Below, one piece after another: positions 15,684-24,102 of a stretch of 46,961 nucleotides of DNA (positions within the stretch are counted from its first letter, which is position 1; every line of letters starts with the position of its first letter). Source of the DNA: Lysobacteraceae bacterium (GTDB lineage: Bacteria; Pseudomonadota; Gammaproteobacteria; Xanthomonadales; Xanthomonadaceae); NCBI GenBank assembly GCA_027483045.1, contig JAIXVL010000103.1, positions 1-46,961 on the forward strand, in the 5' to 3' direction. The notes under the pieces are model-generated. The model did not search any database. It worked only from the letters and a program-made list of their open reading frames with translations, and was not told the origin of the DNA. Position numbers and translations under genes: made by a program.

Positions 15684-17369
15684 TCACCCCGACAAACTTT
15701 CCCAGGTTCGGAATGCCTCGCGAATGTGCTGGCGCAGGTCTTCCTCGTCCCAAGGCTTGGTCAAGAAGCGATAGATCGCACCGCGGTTGATCGCATCGGT
15801 CACGGTCGCCAAGTCGGTGTAGCCCGAAAGGATCAGACGCACCGTGCGTGGGTACAACTCCTTCACGCGACCCAGAAACTCGGTGCCTGACACATCGTTC
15901 ATGCGCTGGTCCGACACGATGACCTGCACGTCATTGCTGGCCAGCAATTCGAAGGCCTCGGAAACCCGGCTTGCGGTCAGCACGCGATAGCCATCGCGGC
16001 GGAAAACACGCTGCAACGCACGCAGCACGTTCTCTTCGTCATCCACCAGCAGCAGGGTGCGCGACGCAGCGCCCTGCACAAACAACTCGGGCCGCAGGTA
16101 ACGCTGCCGCAGCAGCGGCTCTACCTCCAGCAAAGGCTTGGGCCCGGAGAACAGAAAGCCCTGCAATTGATCGCAATCGGCTCGACGCAAATAGCCCACT
16201 TGCGCTTCGGTTTCGACACCTTCGGCCATGACCTTCAAGTGCATCTGCCGGCCCATGGCGATGATGGCTCGCGCAATCGCCGCTTGTCCTTGGTCTTGTG
16301 CCACTTCGCTAACGAAATCGCGGTCGATCTTGATCTTCGACAGCGGATAGCGCGGCAAGTGCACCAAGCCGGCGCCACCCATGCCGAAGTCGTCCAGAGT
16401 GAGGCCCACGCCGTAACTCCGAAGACGGCGAAGGTGCTCGCGGATGCGCTCCAGATCGCGCAAGAGCGTGCTTTCGGAAAGCTCGATCTCGAACTGGTCG
16501 AAGGCCACATCGGCGCTGGCCAAGCGGTTCTCCAAACGCTCGATCAGGTCGCCCTGAATCAATTGCACCGTGGAGACGTTCACCGCCACGCGCAGGTCGT
16601 CGAAGCCCGCCCGGCGCCAACGCCGCGCATCGGCCACCACGCGATCCAGCACCCAGGCACTGATGCCGGACATGAGGCCCAACTGCTCGGCACGCGGCAA
16701 AAACTGCGGCGGCACGAGAAGCACGCCGTCCGAGCTTCGCCAACGCAGCAGGGCTTCCACACCTGCAATGCGCCCATCTGCAGCATCGACGAAAGGTTGG
16801 TAGTGCAGCTCTAGCTCATCGCGCTCGAGTGCGGCGGCAAGCGATCGTGAAAAACTCGGCAGGTGCCAACCCGCGCCGGGCAGAAGCGCATGACGGCGGC
16901 ACTGGCCCAAGCCCGAGCGCCGCGCCTCCTGCAAAGCCATATCCGCGGCACTGAGCAAGGCGCCCGCAGTGCCACCATCATCGGGATACAAGGCCACACC
17001 CATGCTGCTGGTGAGCTGCAGTGTGTGCGGCGGCACGGCCAGCGGCTCGGCCAGCTCGCGCAGCAAGCGCGACGCGTATGCCTCGGGTGCGCTGACGGCT
17101 TCCGTTTCGGTCGTGACGAGCAACAAGCACGCGCCGCGTTGTCGCCACAGACGCCCTTCCGGATGGGTCAAAGCACGCAAGCGGCTGGCGAAAAGCGCCA
17201 CAGCTTGGCCAGCGACGTCTTCGCCCACGGCATCCACAACGCCCTCAAACTGATCGAGCGCCACGTGCACCAGCAAGAAGGGCGTCGCGCCCGAGATCAA
17301 GCCCTGAAGCGTGGCTTCTTCGGCGCCCAGCCAAGGCAATCCGCTGATGGGGTCAGTGGCTGATGCCAC
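15684..17369 (-). CDS. Response regulator with GGDEF(degenerate)-EAL-REC order, probable c-di-GMP phosphodiesterase
   Basis: The 561-residue product has a GGDEF-like domain first (about 10-160). It lacks the GGDEF signature (LWRQRGACLLLV stands where it should be), so it should not make c-di-GMP. Next comes an EAL domain (about 175-425) that keeps the catalytic signature: GVEALLRWR, NVSTVQL, ELSES, TLDDFGMG, KIDRDFV, AEGVET and QLQGFLFS, so phosphodiesterase activity is likely. A REC domain sits at the C-terminus (about 435-555) with LLVDDEENV, Asp in VSDQRM, and FLTKPW, close to RpfG-type receivers. REC at the C-terminus is uncommon. The GTG at 17369 is chosen because TGAGG precedes it and it lies 4 bases after the upstream stop; GTG 17432 would overlap that gene. 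Confidence 0.88.
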   Translation of the reverse strand: MASATDPISGLPWLGAEEATLQGLISGATPFLLVHVALDQFEGVVDAVGEDVAGQAVALFASRLRALTHPEGRLWRQRGACLLLVTTETEAVSAPEAYASRLLRELAEPLAVPPHTLQLTSSMGVALYPDDGGTAGALLSAADMALQEARRSGLGQCRRHALLPGAGWHLPSFSRSLAAALERDELELHYQPFVDAADGRIAGVEALLRWRSSDGVLLVPPQFLPRAEQLGLMSGISAWVLDRVVADARRWRRAGFDDLRVAVNVSTVQLIQGDLIERLENRLASADVAFDQFEIELSESTLLRDLERIREHLRRLRSYGVGLTLDDFGMGGAGLVHLPRYPLSKIKIDRDFVSEVAQDQGQAAIARAIIAMGRQMHLKVMAEGVETEAQVGYLRRADCDQLQGFLFSGPKPLLEVEPLLRQRYLRPELFVQGAASRTLLLVDDEENVLRALQRVFRRDGYRVLTASRVSEAFELLASNDVQVIVSDQRMNDVSGTEFLGRVKELYPRTVRLILSGYTDLATVTDAINRGAIYRFLTKPWDEEDLRQHIREAFRTWESLSG

Positions 17370-17373
17370 GGCC

Positions 17374-18510
17374 TCAGGACTCAAGCGCGGCAAGCTCGTC
17401 GGCAAGCGCCTGCCAACTCTCGCGCTGGTCACTTAAGCCCAGCGACTCGACCCAAGCTTCGTCCAGCGGCAAATCACTCGCGTGTGCCCACGCGATGTGA
17501 CACGCGCCCACGACGTCCAAACCCTGCTCGCCGGCAAGGGCGGGCGTGGGATGCAAGGCGGCGGCTTCGACCAATGCGCTGGGCAAGCCCCACAAACTCA
17601 GCAGGTACGCGCCCGCTTCCGCATAGGTCGGCCAAAGCGCTTGTTCGGCGCTGGGCTCCAGCCAAGGAAGACGCACATCGGGCAGCATTTGGCCTACACC
17701 CGCCAACAATGCGGCCGTGGCGGCAAGGTCAGCGCGTGGGCCCGGCAACAGGCGCGCTGCAAAGCGCGAGGCCACCAGACTTTGCCGACGCAATTGCTCA
17801 CGTTCCGGCGCCTCAGGCCGCGAGCGGCCCGCACCGAAGATTTCTCCGGCCATGACCAAACGGCGCAACGTGAGATTGCCTAGCCACACCACCGCGGTGT
17901 GAATGTCATCGATGCGCCGCCCGCCGCTGTACATCGCCGAATTGCATAAGCGCAGTACTTTGGCAGCCAGTACGGGGTCGCTCTCCACCAATCCAGCGAC
18001 TTCGCGCGCCGAGACTTCGAGGTCTTCGGTGCGACGCATCAGTTCCAGCGACAACGCAGGCGGCGGCGGCAAACGCCCGATGCGCCCAATCGCTTCGGCC
18101 AACAAGGGGCTTTCCAAGCGCTTGCGCAAGGCCAACACCGCGCGCAAAGAAACCAAAAGCGCCTGGGCGTCGACCGGGTTGTAGAGCAAGCGATGCAGGT
18201 TTTCGAGTGCGGCCAAGCCCGGCGCATCGCGGCCATCGTCGAGCAGCAAGCAACGAATCAGCTTGGGCTGCTCGCGCTTCAACGTACCCAACAAGGCATT
18301 GCCCGAACCATGCGCAAGGCGCGGCTGCACGATGACCGCATCGAACTCCTGCACCGCCACGCGCTCTAGGGCCGTAGCGGCCGTGTCGACCACCGCCATC
18401 GTGGCCGACACACCCAGAGCAGCACTCAGCTCATCGGCCAAGGACGCATCGATGCCGGCGAACAACAGCCGCAACGGGGCTTCAACGGTGGTCGAATCAG
18501 GTGCGCTCAC
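17374..18510 (-). CDS. HDOD-domain signalling protein with receiver-like N-terminus
   Basis: A 378-residue protein. Residues about 8-115 resemble a receiver fold (LRLLFAGIDASLADELSAAL; AVQEFDAVIVQPRLAHGSGN) but the phospho-acceptor region reads VIVQPR, so an Asp is missing and phosphorylation is unlikely. The HDOD domain follows (about 135-340): GRLPPPPALSLELMRRTED, LVESDPVLAAKVLRLCNSAM, YSGGRRIDDIHTAVVWLG. HDOD proteins lack HD metal ligands and act as protein-binding signalling modules. The GTG at 18510 has GAGG 8 bases upstream and is preferred over the far upstream open frame. It precedes the EAL-REC gene by 4 bases and is divergent from a paralogue at 18683. Confidence 0.85.
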   Translation of the reverse strand: MSAPDSTTVEAPLRLLFAGIDASLADELSAALGVSATMAVVDTAATALERVAVQEFDAVIVQPRLAHGSGNALLGTLKREQPKLIRCLLLDDGRDAPGLAALENLHRLLYNPVDAQALLVSLRAVLALRKRLESPLLAEAIGRIGRLPPPPALSLELMRRTEDLEVSAREVAGLVESDPVLAAKVLRLCNSAMYSGGRRIDDIHTAVVWLGNLTLRRLVMAGEIFGAGRSRPEAPEREQLRRQSLVASRFAARLLPGPRADLAATAALLAGVGQMLPDVRLPWLEPSAEQALWPTYAEAGAYLLSLWGLPSALVEAAALHPTPALAGEQGLDVVGACHIAWAHASDLPLDEAWVESLGLSDQRESWQALADELAALES

Positions 18511-18682
18511 ACAGGCCTCGATTGAGCTTTTCGGCACTGTAACAGAGGGCTTGCAAAACGCTGGATGTGCATAAGTGTGATGCAGTGCGCATGAGATCAC
18601 GCACAAGCTGTGACGCTTGGCAGTGATTGGCGGTTAACGCGGATTAGCATGTGTCAACGGCTGCAAAAGTGTTTTCTTGACG
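18511..18682. promoter_or_regulatory. Divergent intergenic region between the two HDOD genes
   Basis: These 172 bases must hold promoters for both HDOD genes, but I cannot assign a convincing sigma-70, sigma-28 or sigma-54 element. The middle (about 18570-18605) has a loose inverted arrangement, TGTGA and TCACG separated by 16 bases, which does not match a CRP/Clp site (6-base spacer). Confidence 0.4.
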
Positions 18683-19774
18683 ATGCGTGTTCTGTTCGCC
18701 ACCTCCGATCCCAACCAACCCGGCGCTGTCGGAGACGCGTTATTGGCGCGAGGCTATGAATGGCAGGTGCTTGCCTATTCGCGCCCTGAGGAAGCCCGTG
18801 AGGTCCTCGCCGATCTGGCCGCCGATGCGGTGGTCGTGGATCTGGCCTTGGACAACGCCGAGGCCCTGCTGCGGCACATGCTGCACACCGCACCGGGCAC
18901 CGCGCGAATGGTGCTGTGCCCCAACGAAACACACGATGTTGCGCTGCGTCTGCTCGCCTTGACCCACGGCATTTTGTCGGCCAAGGACAGCATTGAAGAC
19001 ACTGCCGAGGCGCTGATTGCTTATGCCCGCCTGGCCAAAGGTCTGGACCGCCCCGAGTTGCGCGCCGCCGTCGGCGCCCTGACTCGCCTTCCCGGCGTGC
19101 CCAAGCTCTACATGGCCATCAATCGCGCGCTCGATAACCCCGATGTCGATATCAGCAGCGTGACGCAGATGATCATGGCCGACCCGGTGGTCAGCGGGCG
19201 GGTGCTGCAGCTGGCCAATTCGGCACTCTTCAGCGGTGGACGCCAAGTGAGCAGCATCGCGTTCGCCGTCACACGGCTGGGGCTAAAGACCACGCGCAGT
19301 TTGGTGCTGGCTTCCGAGCTGTACGCCTTGGGTGGTGCCGAGGCCGCACGGGCCGATCGTGTGCGCCAGCAATGCCTGCTGGCGTCTTGGCTTGCGCCGC
19401 GCCTGATGGCCGACCATGTCGACCCCGAAATCGCCAGCACTGCGGCATTGCTCGCCGGTATTGGCCAAATGCTGCCGGAGCTCCTGCTCGACGAGGCCCA
19501 GCCGCTGCCCGATGTGCCGCCCATTGAGGACGAAGCCGCGGCCTATCTTCTGGGTCTGTGGCAGCTGCCCAGCGTGTTGCAGGAGGCCGTGGCTTGGCAG
19601 CGCACTCCGCGCCTATCGGGGGCACGCTTTGGAGTCGTGGGGGCCGTTCACGTCGCCACCGCCTTGGCTTTCGACCGTCCGGTCGACGAGGCCTGGCTGG
19701 AACGCTGCGGCGTGGCCGTTCACCTGCCGGGCTGGCGCGATTTGGCCGACCGAATGGAGCGCAGCGCAGCGTGA
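18683..19774 (+). CDS. HDOD-domain signalling protein, paralogue of the divergent neighbour
   Basis: A 363-residue protein with the same layout as the gene at 17374: a receiver-like N-terminal part (about 1-115; MRVLFATSDPNQPGAVGDAL, DAVVVDLALDNAEALLRHML) and an HDOD domain (about 125-330). Shared blocks are LPGVPKLYMAINRALDN, IMADPVVSGRVLQLANSALF, SGGRQVSSIAFAVTRLG, LLAGIGQMLP and LWQLPS. Here the receiver part keeps an Asp (VVVDLALDN) at the possible acceptor position, unlike the neighbour. The ATG at 18683 is used; a TTG at 18677 is an alternative. No strong ribosome site is visible. The pair probably arose by duplication and may work together. Confidence 0.85.
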   Translation: MRVLFATSDPNQPGAVGDALLARGYEWQVLAYSRPEEAREVLADLAADAVVVDLALDNAEALLRHMLHTAPGTARMVLCPNETHDVALRLLALTHGILSAKDSIEDTAEALIAYARLAKGLDRPELRAAVGALTRLPGVPKLYMAINRALDNPDVDISSVTQMIMADPVVSGRVLQLANSALFSGGRQVSSIAFAVTRLGLKTTRSLVLASELYALGGAEAARADRVRQQCLLASWLAPRLMADHVDPEIASTAALLAGIGQMLPELLLDEAQPLPDVPPIEDEAAAYLLGLWQLPSVLQEAVAWQRTPRLSGARFGVVGAVHVATALAFDRPVDEAWLERCGVAVHLPGWRDLADRMERSAA

Positions 19775-19780
19775 CCCAAT

Positions 19781-19797
19781 AAGGCCTCTCGGGCCTT
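19781..19797 (+). terminator. Possible weak hairpin after the HDOD gene
   Basis: AAGGCC (19781-19786), loop TCTCG, GGCCTT (19792-19797) form a perfect 6-base stem just after the HDOD stop codon. There is only TT after the stem and no T run, so termination is uncertain. Confidence 0.35.
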
Positions 19798-19870
19798 GCG
19801 TGCCTGCACCAAAGCACAGCTATGCTAAGGCGTTGCAGGCGCCTTGGCCTGCGCGTGCTTCGGGGGAAGC

Positions 19871-22114
19871 ATGAGTCTGAAGCGGCAGGCGGAAACAGAG
19901 GACAGTTTGGTGTTCGCCAGCGAGGAGGGCGAAGACCTCTCGACCGATGCTGCCTGCTGGACGGTGCTCGTCGTCGATGACGAACCCGATGTGTATGCCG
20001 CGACTTGCTTGGCGCTGCGCGGGGTAGAAGTTCTCGGACGGCCGTTGCGTTTCTTGCATGCCGAATCCGGCGAGGAAGCCTTCGCACTGCTCAGCCATGC
20101 GCCCGATGTGGCCGTGATTCTGCTCGACGTGGTGATGGAATCCGAAAGTGCGGGCCTCGACTTGGTCGCGCGTATTCGCGGCGAGTTGGGCATGCACAAG
20201 CCACGCATCATTTTGCGCACCGGCCAACCCGGTTATGCGCCTGAGATGCAGGCGATCCGCGATTACGACATCAACGATTACCGCATCAAGAGCGAACTCA
20301 CGCGTACACGCCTGTACACCGTGCTGACAGCAGCTCTGCGCAGCTACCAAACACTCGAAGCGGTCGAGACCAATCGCGCTGATCTCGAGTACCTGCTGAA
20401 TGCTCAGAACGAACTGCTCGCCGCCAACACCATGCCGGCGTTCGCGCTCGGCGTGTTGGAGCGTCTGGCCGGGTTGTTTGGCATGCCGGTGAACGCCGTG
20501 TTTTGCAGTGATGCGCGGCGCTTCCACGATGTCGATGAGAATCGCCGTCGTGTCGTGGCGGCCTTGGGTCGCTATGTGGATTGGTCGTGGCGCCGACTGG
20601 ATTCCTTGGGCGATGGGCCTGAAGTCGAGGCCATCGAGTTGGCCTTCGCCACGCGCCGCACGGTGTTCGCCAACTGCGGCATTGCGGCGTTCTTGCCTTC
20701 GCGAACAGGCTCAGAGGCGGTCGCTTTTGTTGCCGGACAAGCCGACAGTGACGTGCATGACCCGCGCGTGTTCGACATGTTTGTGCAGAACACCACTGTC
20801 GCGGCCGATGGCGTGCGCTTGGTGGAGCGCTTGCGCGATGCCGCCTATGTGGATGGCCTGACCCGTTTGCCGAATCGCTCGGCTCTCGCCGAGACCATCG
20901 ACACCGTGCTGCGGGCGTTGCCCGAAGCGCCGCAGCGTTTGCTGCTGATCGACATCGATCAGTTTTCTGAGATCAACGAAACCTTCGGCGACCGCATAGG
21001 CGACGCATTGTTGCGCGGCGTGGCACAGCGCTTGGAAACGCAGGCCGGAAGCATCGTTCGCGTGGCGCGTGTGGCCAACGACACCTTCGCCGCATTCGGC
21101 CCGCGCGATGCGCTGGTGCCGGGCGAGTGGGCCAAGAGCTTGGATGAACCCTTCGATGTCGAAGGGCTGGAGATTGGTCTCTCAGTGTCGTTTGGTGGCG
21201 TCGAGATTCGTGGCGACTGCGTGAGCGGCGGGGAAGCCATCAAGATGGGTTACTCGGCGCTCAAGCGCGCTAAGCAAACCGGACATCGCTCGGTCGCCTT
21301 CTACTCGCACGAGGTGGCTACCGAAATCAAAGAGCGCACACGCCTGCTGCACGGGCTGCGGTCGGCCTTCGATCAGCAACGCCTGTTCCTGATGTATCAG
21401 CCGCAGGTGGATGCGCGCACAGGCCGCACATTGGGGCTTGAAGCGCTGATGCGCTGGCGCTCCGACGATGGTCGCTTGGTGCCGCCGGATCGCTTCATTC
21501 CGATTGCCGAGCAGTCGGGGCTGATCAAGGACTTGGGCGCATGGGCCATGCGCACCGCCATCCATCGCGCGGCAAGTTTGCGGGCCGCCGGCCAGAGCCT
21601 GCGCATGGCGGTGAATGTCTCGATGAGCCAACTCTTGGTGCCGGAGTTCGAAGTCATGGTGGCCGAGGCCTTGGCCGAAGGTGGCCTGCCCGCGGAATTG
21701 CTTGAAATCGAAATCACCGAGTCGGTCGCCATGCAGTCGCCTGACATCGTTTTGCCCAAGTTGGCTGCGCTAAAGGCTTTGGGCGTGTGTGTCGCCATCG
21801 ACGATTTCGGCACCGGCTATTCCTCGCTGTCGTCGCTCGAAAAGCTTTCGCCTGATCGCCTGAAGATCGACCGCAGTTTTGTCATGGGCTTGGATGCCGA
21901 ACAGAACACCGGCGGCATCGCCGAAATGATCATCGATCTGGGCCGGACCTTGGGCCTAAGCGTGATTGCAGAAGGCGTCGAAACCGCGACCCAACGACAG
22001 AAGCTCGTCGATTTGGGCTGCCATGAGTTGCAGGGCTATCTGTTCTCGCCGCCCTTGGCCTTGGAGAGTCTGCCGGATTGGCTGGAGCGCCATGGCGAGG
22101 GCTTCCCTCTATGA
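19871..22114 (+). CDS. REC-DUF3369-GGDEF(degenerate)-EAL response regulator, probable c-di-GMP phosphodiesterase
   Basis: A 747-residue cytoplasmic protein, first of a four-gene overlapping operon. The REC domain (about 32-165) has VLVVDDEPDV, phospho-acceptor Asp86 in ILLDVVM, ILRTGQPG and a conserved Lys in YRIKSEL. A DUF3369 region follows (about 175-320). The GGDEF domain (about 325-480) has AYVDGLTRLPNRSAL and LLLIDIDQFSEIN but reads RVANDTFAAFG where GGDEF should be, so it is probably catalytically dead. The EAL domain (about 490-740) is intact: GLEALMRWR, NVSMSQL, LEIEITES, AIDDFGTGYSSL, KIDRSFV, AEGVET, LQGYLFSPP. ATG 19871 has GGGGGAA upstream. Probable output: phosphorylation-controlled c-di-GMP breakdown, perhaps driven by the kinase at the end of the operon. 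Confidence 0.92.
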   Translation: MSLKRQAETEDSLVFASEEGEDLSTDAACWTVLVVDDEPDVYAATCLALRGVEVLGRPLRFLHAESGEEAFALLSHAPDVAVILLDVVMESESAGLDLVARIRGELGMHKPRIILRTGQPGYAPEMQAIRDYDINDYRIKSELTRTRLYTVLTAALRSYQTLEAVETNRADLEYLLNAQNELLAANTMPAFALGVLERLAGLFGMPVNAVFCSDARRFHDVDENRRRVVAALGRYVDWSWRRLDSLGDGPEVEAIELAFATRRTVFANCGIAAFLPSRTGSEAVAFVAGQADSDVHDPRVFDMFVQNTTVAADGVRLVERLRDAAYVDGLTRLPNRSALAETIDTVLRALPEAPQRLLLIDIDQFSEINETFGDRIGDALLRGVAQRLETQAGSIVRVARVANDTFAAFGPRDALVPGEWAKSLDEPFDVEGLEIGLSVSFGGVEIRGDCVSGGEAIKMGYSALKRAKQTGHRSVAFYSHEVATEIKERTRLLHGLRSAFDQQRLFLMYQPQVDARTGRTLGLEALMRWRSDDGRLVPPDRFIPIAEQSGLIKDLGAWAMRTAIHRAASLRAAGQSLRMAVNVSMSQLLVPEFEVMVAEALAEGGLPAELLEIEITESVAMQSPDIVLPKLAALKALGVCVAIDDFGTGYSSLSSLEKLSPDRLKIDRSFVMGLDAEQNTGGIAEMIIDLGRTLGLSVIAEGVETATQRQKLVDLGCHELQGYLFSPPLALESLPDWLERHGEGFPL

Positions 22115-24102
22115 GCAAGGCGGCCGTACTCGGCGGTGCCCTTTTTCTGGCCAGTGCCGCGGCAGAGGCGCAACCGAGTGCCGAAGAACTGCTCGATCTC
22201 GATATCGCGCAGTTGCTCGAGTTGCCGGTATCGGTGGCCAGTCGCAGCCAACAACGCAGTGGCGACGCCGCCGCCGCGGTCTACGTGATCGATGCCGCAA
22301 CCTTGCGCCGCTCAGGCATTCAGCGTTTGCCCGATGCCTTGCGCTTGGTGCCCGGTTTTCATGTGGGCAAGTGGGATGCCAATAAGTGGGCCATCTCGAG
22401 CCGCAACAGCATGAGTCGCTTCACCAGCACCATGTTGGTGTTGATTGACGGGCGACCCGCTTACACACCGCTGTTTGGCGGCGTGCGCTGGGAAATCATG
22501 GATTTGCCCATCGATGAGATTGAGCGCATTGAAGTCGTGCGTGGCCCGGGGGGTCCGCTCTGGGGCGCGAATGCGGTGGACGGCATCGTCTCGATTGTCA
22601 CGCGGCACAGCAGCGCCACCTTGGGCGAGCACGCGCTTCTCGCACTTGGAGACGGTGATGTAGAGCGCGTGGGCGAAGCCCGCATCGGCCGAGCCGCCGG
22701 CGATTGGACCTGGCGCTTGAGTACGCGTTGGGTGGATTCAGCACCCGGCCTTCTGCCTGAACCCTCGCGGAGCACGTGGACCGCGCCGCGTGCCGTGGGG
22801 GAAGAGGCGCACGACGAAGGCCTGTTTCGCTCTGCCATGCTGCGCGTGGATAGCGCTAAGGACCGCGACGGTGGCAAGTGGAGCGTGTGGCTAGGCCATC
22901 GCGAAAGCAGCTTCACCGACCAGCGCCTAGTGGGCGGGCAGCCGCGCGACAACCGCAATCAAATCAAGTTGGATTACGCCTCGGCCGAATGGCGAACTCA
23001 GCCTAAAGAGGGGCAAAACCTCGCATTGCGCGGATCCGTGCATCAACTCGTGGTGGGCGATAGCGTTCTTTGGGACGACCAACGCGTGGTGGATGTCGAC
23101 TTTCAGCATGATGGTGTGAGCGGTCGTCACACATGGGCTTGGGGTCTGGGTCTTAACCATTATCGAAGCGACACGCGAACTCCGCCCCGCTTTGCGACTC
23201 CACCGTGCACGGGATGTTTCGGGGCGAACCCACAGGTGGGCACAGATACGAAGCGCAGCTTCTTTGCCCAGAGCCAGACCGCCCTGAACGCGCAATGGTC
23301 GGTGATTCTTGGCGCAAAGCTTGAGGACTCACGCAGCATGCAGTGGGAATGGCAGCCCACGGCGCGCTTGCGCTGGCAGCCCACCGAGCAGCAAACCTTC
23401 TGGAGCAGTTGGACGCGCGCCTTGCGTTCGTCGACGCGACTTGAGCGCGACGGTGCCTTCTTCAATGTGCCCGCCAATCTGGTCACGGCATTCCGTTGCC
23501 GAACCTACGCTGCGGGTGTGTGTGGCATTGGCAATCCAGAGCAAGAACCTTGGGTGGTCGACGTCGCCGAACTGGGCTGGCGCAACCAGATCACGCCGAG
23601 CATTGCGTTCGATGTTGCGGCGTTCCGAAGCGACTATTCCAACCTAGCGGGGCTACCGGGCGACCGCATTCGCGAGCGCGTGCAGGGCGTTGAGGTCGTG
23701 GCGCAATGGGCGCCGAACGCGCAGTGGGCCGTTAACGCCTCGGCTACACGGCATCAAGGGCGCGATCGCTTCATCGGCTCGGCGTTAACTGCAGACAGCA
23801 TCTTCCTGCCGGAGCTCAATGGTCAGCTGCATGTGCAGTGGTCGCCTCACGCGGATGTGGATGTGGATGTGCGCTGGTGGAAAGAAGGAGCGCGAAACAC
23901 TGCTTCAACGCGCATCGGTCTTCTGCCCGCTTACCACCGCGTCGATTTGCGCTTGGCTTGGCGCCCTGCAAACGCTTGGGAAGCCGCGCTTGCGATTGGC
24001 AATGCCAACGATGATCGGCCGACTGAGTATTTGGAGGGCTTGCGCGTCAATACCGCTGTGCCTCGCAGCGTGACCCTCTCGCTTTCGCGGTCGCTGCCAT
24101 GA
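22111..24102 (+). CDS. TonB-dependent receptor-like outer-membrane protein
   Basis: A 663-residue outer-membrane protein. A signal peptide (about 1-21, VLGGALFLASAAAEAQP) is followed by a plug domain (about 40-165) with SVASRSQQRSGDAAAAVYVI, LPDALRLVPGFHV, MLVLIDGRPAY, the conserved IERIEVVRGPGGPLWGANAV (in part) and DGIVSIVTR. A beta-barrel makes up the rest. No clear TonB box is visible, and the last residues (LSLSRSLP) lack the usual terminal aromatic residue. The ATG overlaps the stop of the phosphodiesterase gene (ATGA), and its own stop overlaps the YfiR gene the same way. Ligand unknown. Such receptors next to YfiR proteins may act as sensors rather than importers; this is inference. 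Confidence 0.9.
   Translation: MSKAAVLGGALFLASAAAEAQPSAEELLDLDIAQLLELPVSVASRSQQRSGDAAAAVYVIDAATLRRSGIQRLPDALRLVPGFHVGKWDANKWAISSRNSMSRFTSTMLVLIDGRPAYTPLFGGVRWEIMDLPIDEIERIEVVRGPGGPLWGANAVDGIVSIVTRHSSATLGEHALLALGDGDVERVGEARIGRAAGDWTWRLSTRWVDSAPGLLPEPSRSTWTAPRAVGEEAHDEGLFRSAMLRVDSAKDRDGGKWSVWLGHRESSFTDQRLVGGQPRDNRNQIKLDYASAEWRTQPKEGQNLALRGSVHQLVVGDSVLWDDQRVVDVDFQHDGVSGRHTWAWGLGLNHYRSDTRTPPRFATPPCTGCFGANPQVGTDTKRSFFAQSQTALNAQWSVILGAKLEDSRSMQWEWQPTARLRWQPTEQQTFWSSWTRALRSSTRLERDGAFFNVPANLVTAFRCRTYAAGVCGIGNPEQEPWVVDVAELGWRNQITPSIAFDVAAFRSDYSNLAGLPGDRIRERVQGVEVVAQWAPNAQWAVNASATRHQGRDRFIGSALTADSIFLPELNGQLHVQWSPHADVDVDVRWWKEGARNTASTRIGLLPAYHRVDLRLAWRPANAWEAALAIGNANDDRPTEYLEGLRVNTAVPRSVTLSLSRSLP

Noticed and set aside
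18570-18605. CRP/Clp-like half sites TGTGA and TCACG
   Set aside because: They are 16 bases apart instead of 6.
18617-18633. Sigma-54-like TTGGCAGTGATTGGCGG upstream of the HDOD gene at 18683
   Set aside because: The GG to GC spacing is one base short, which is not tolerated by sigma-54.
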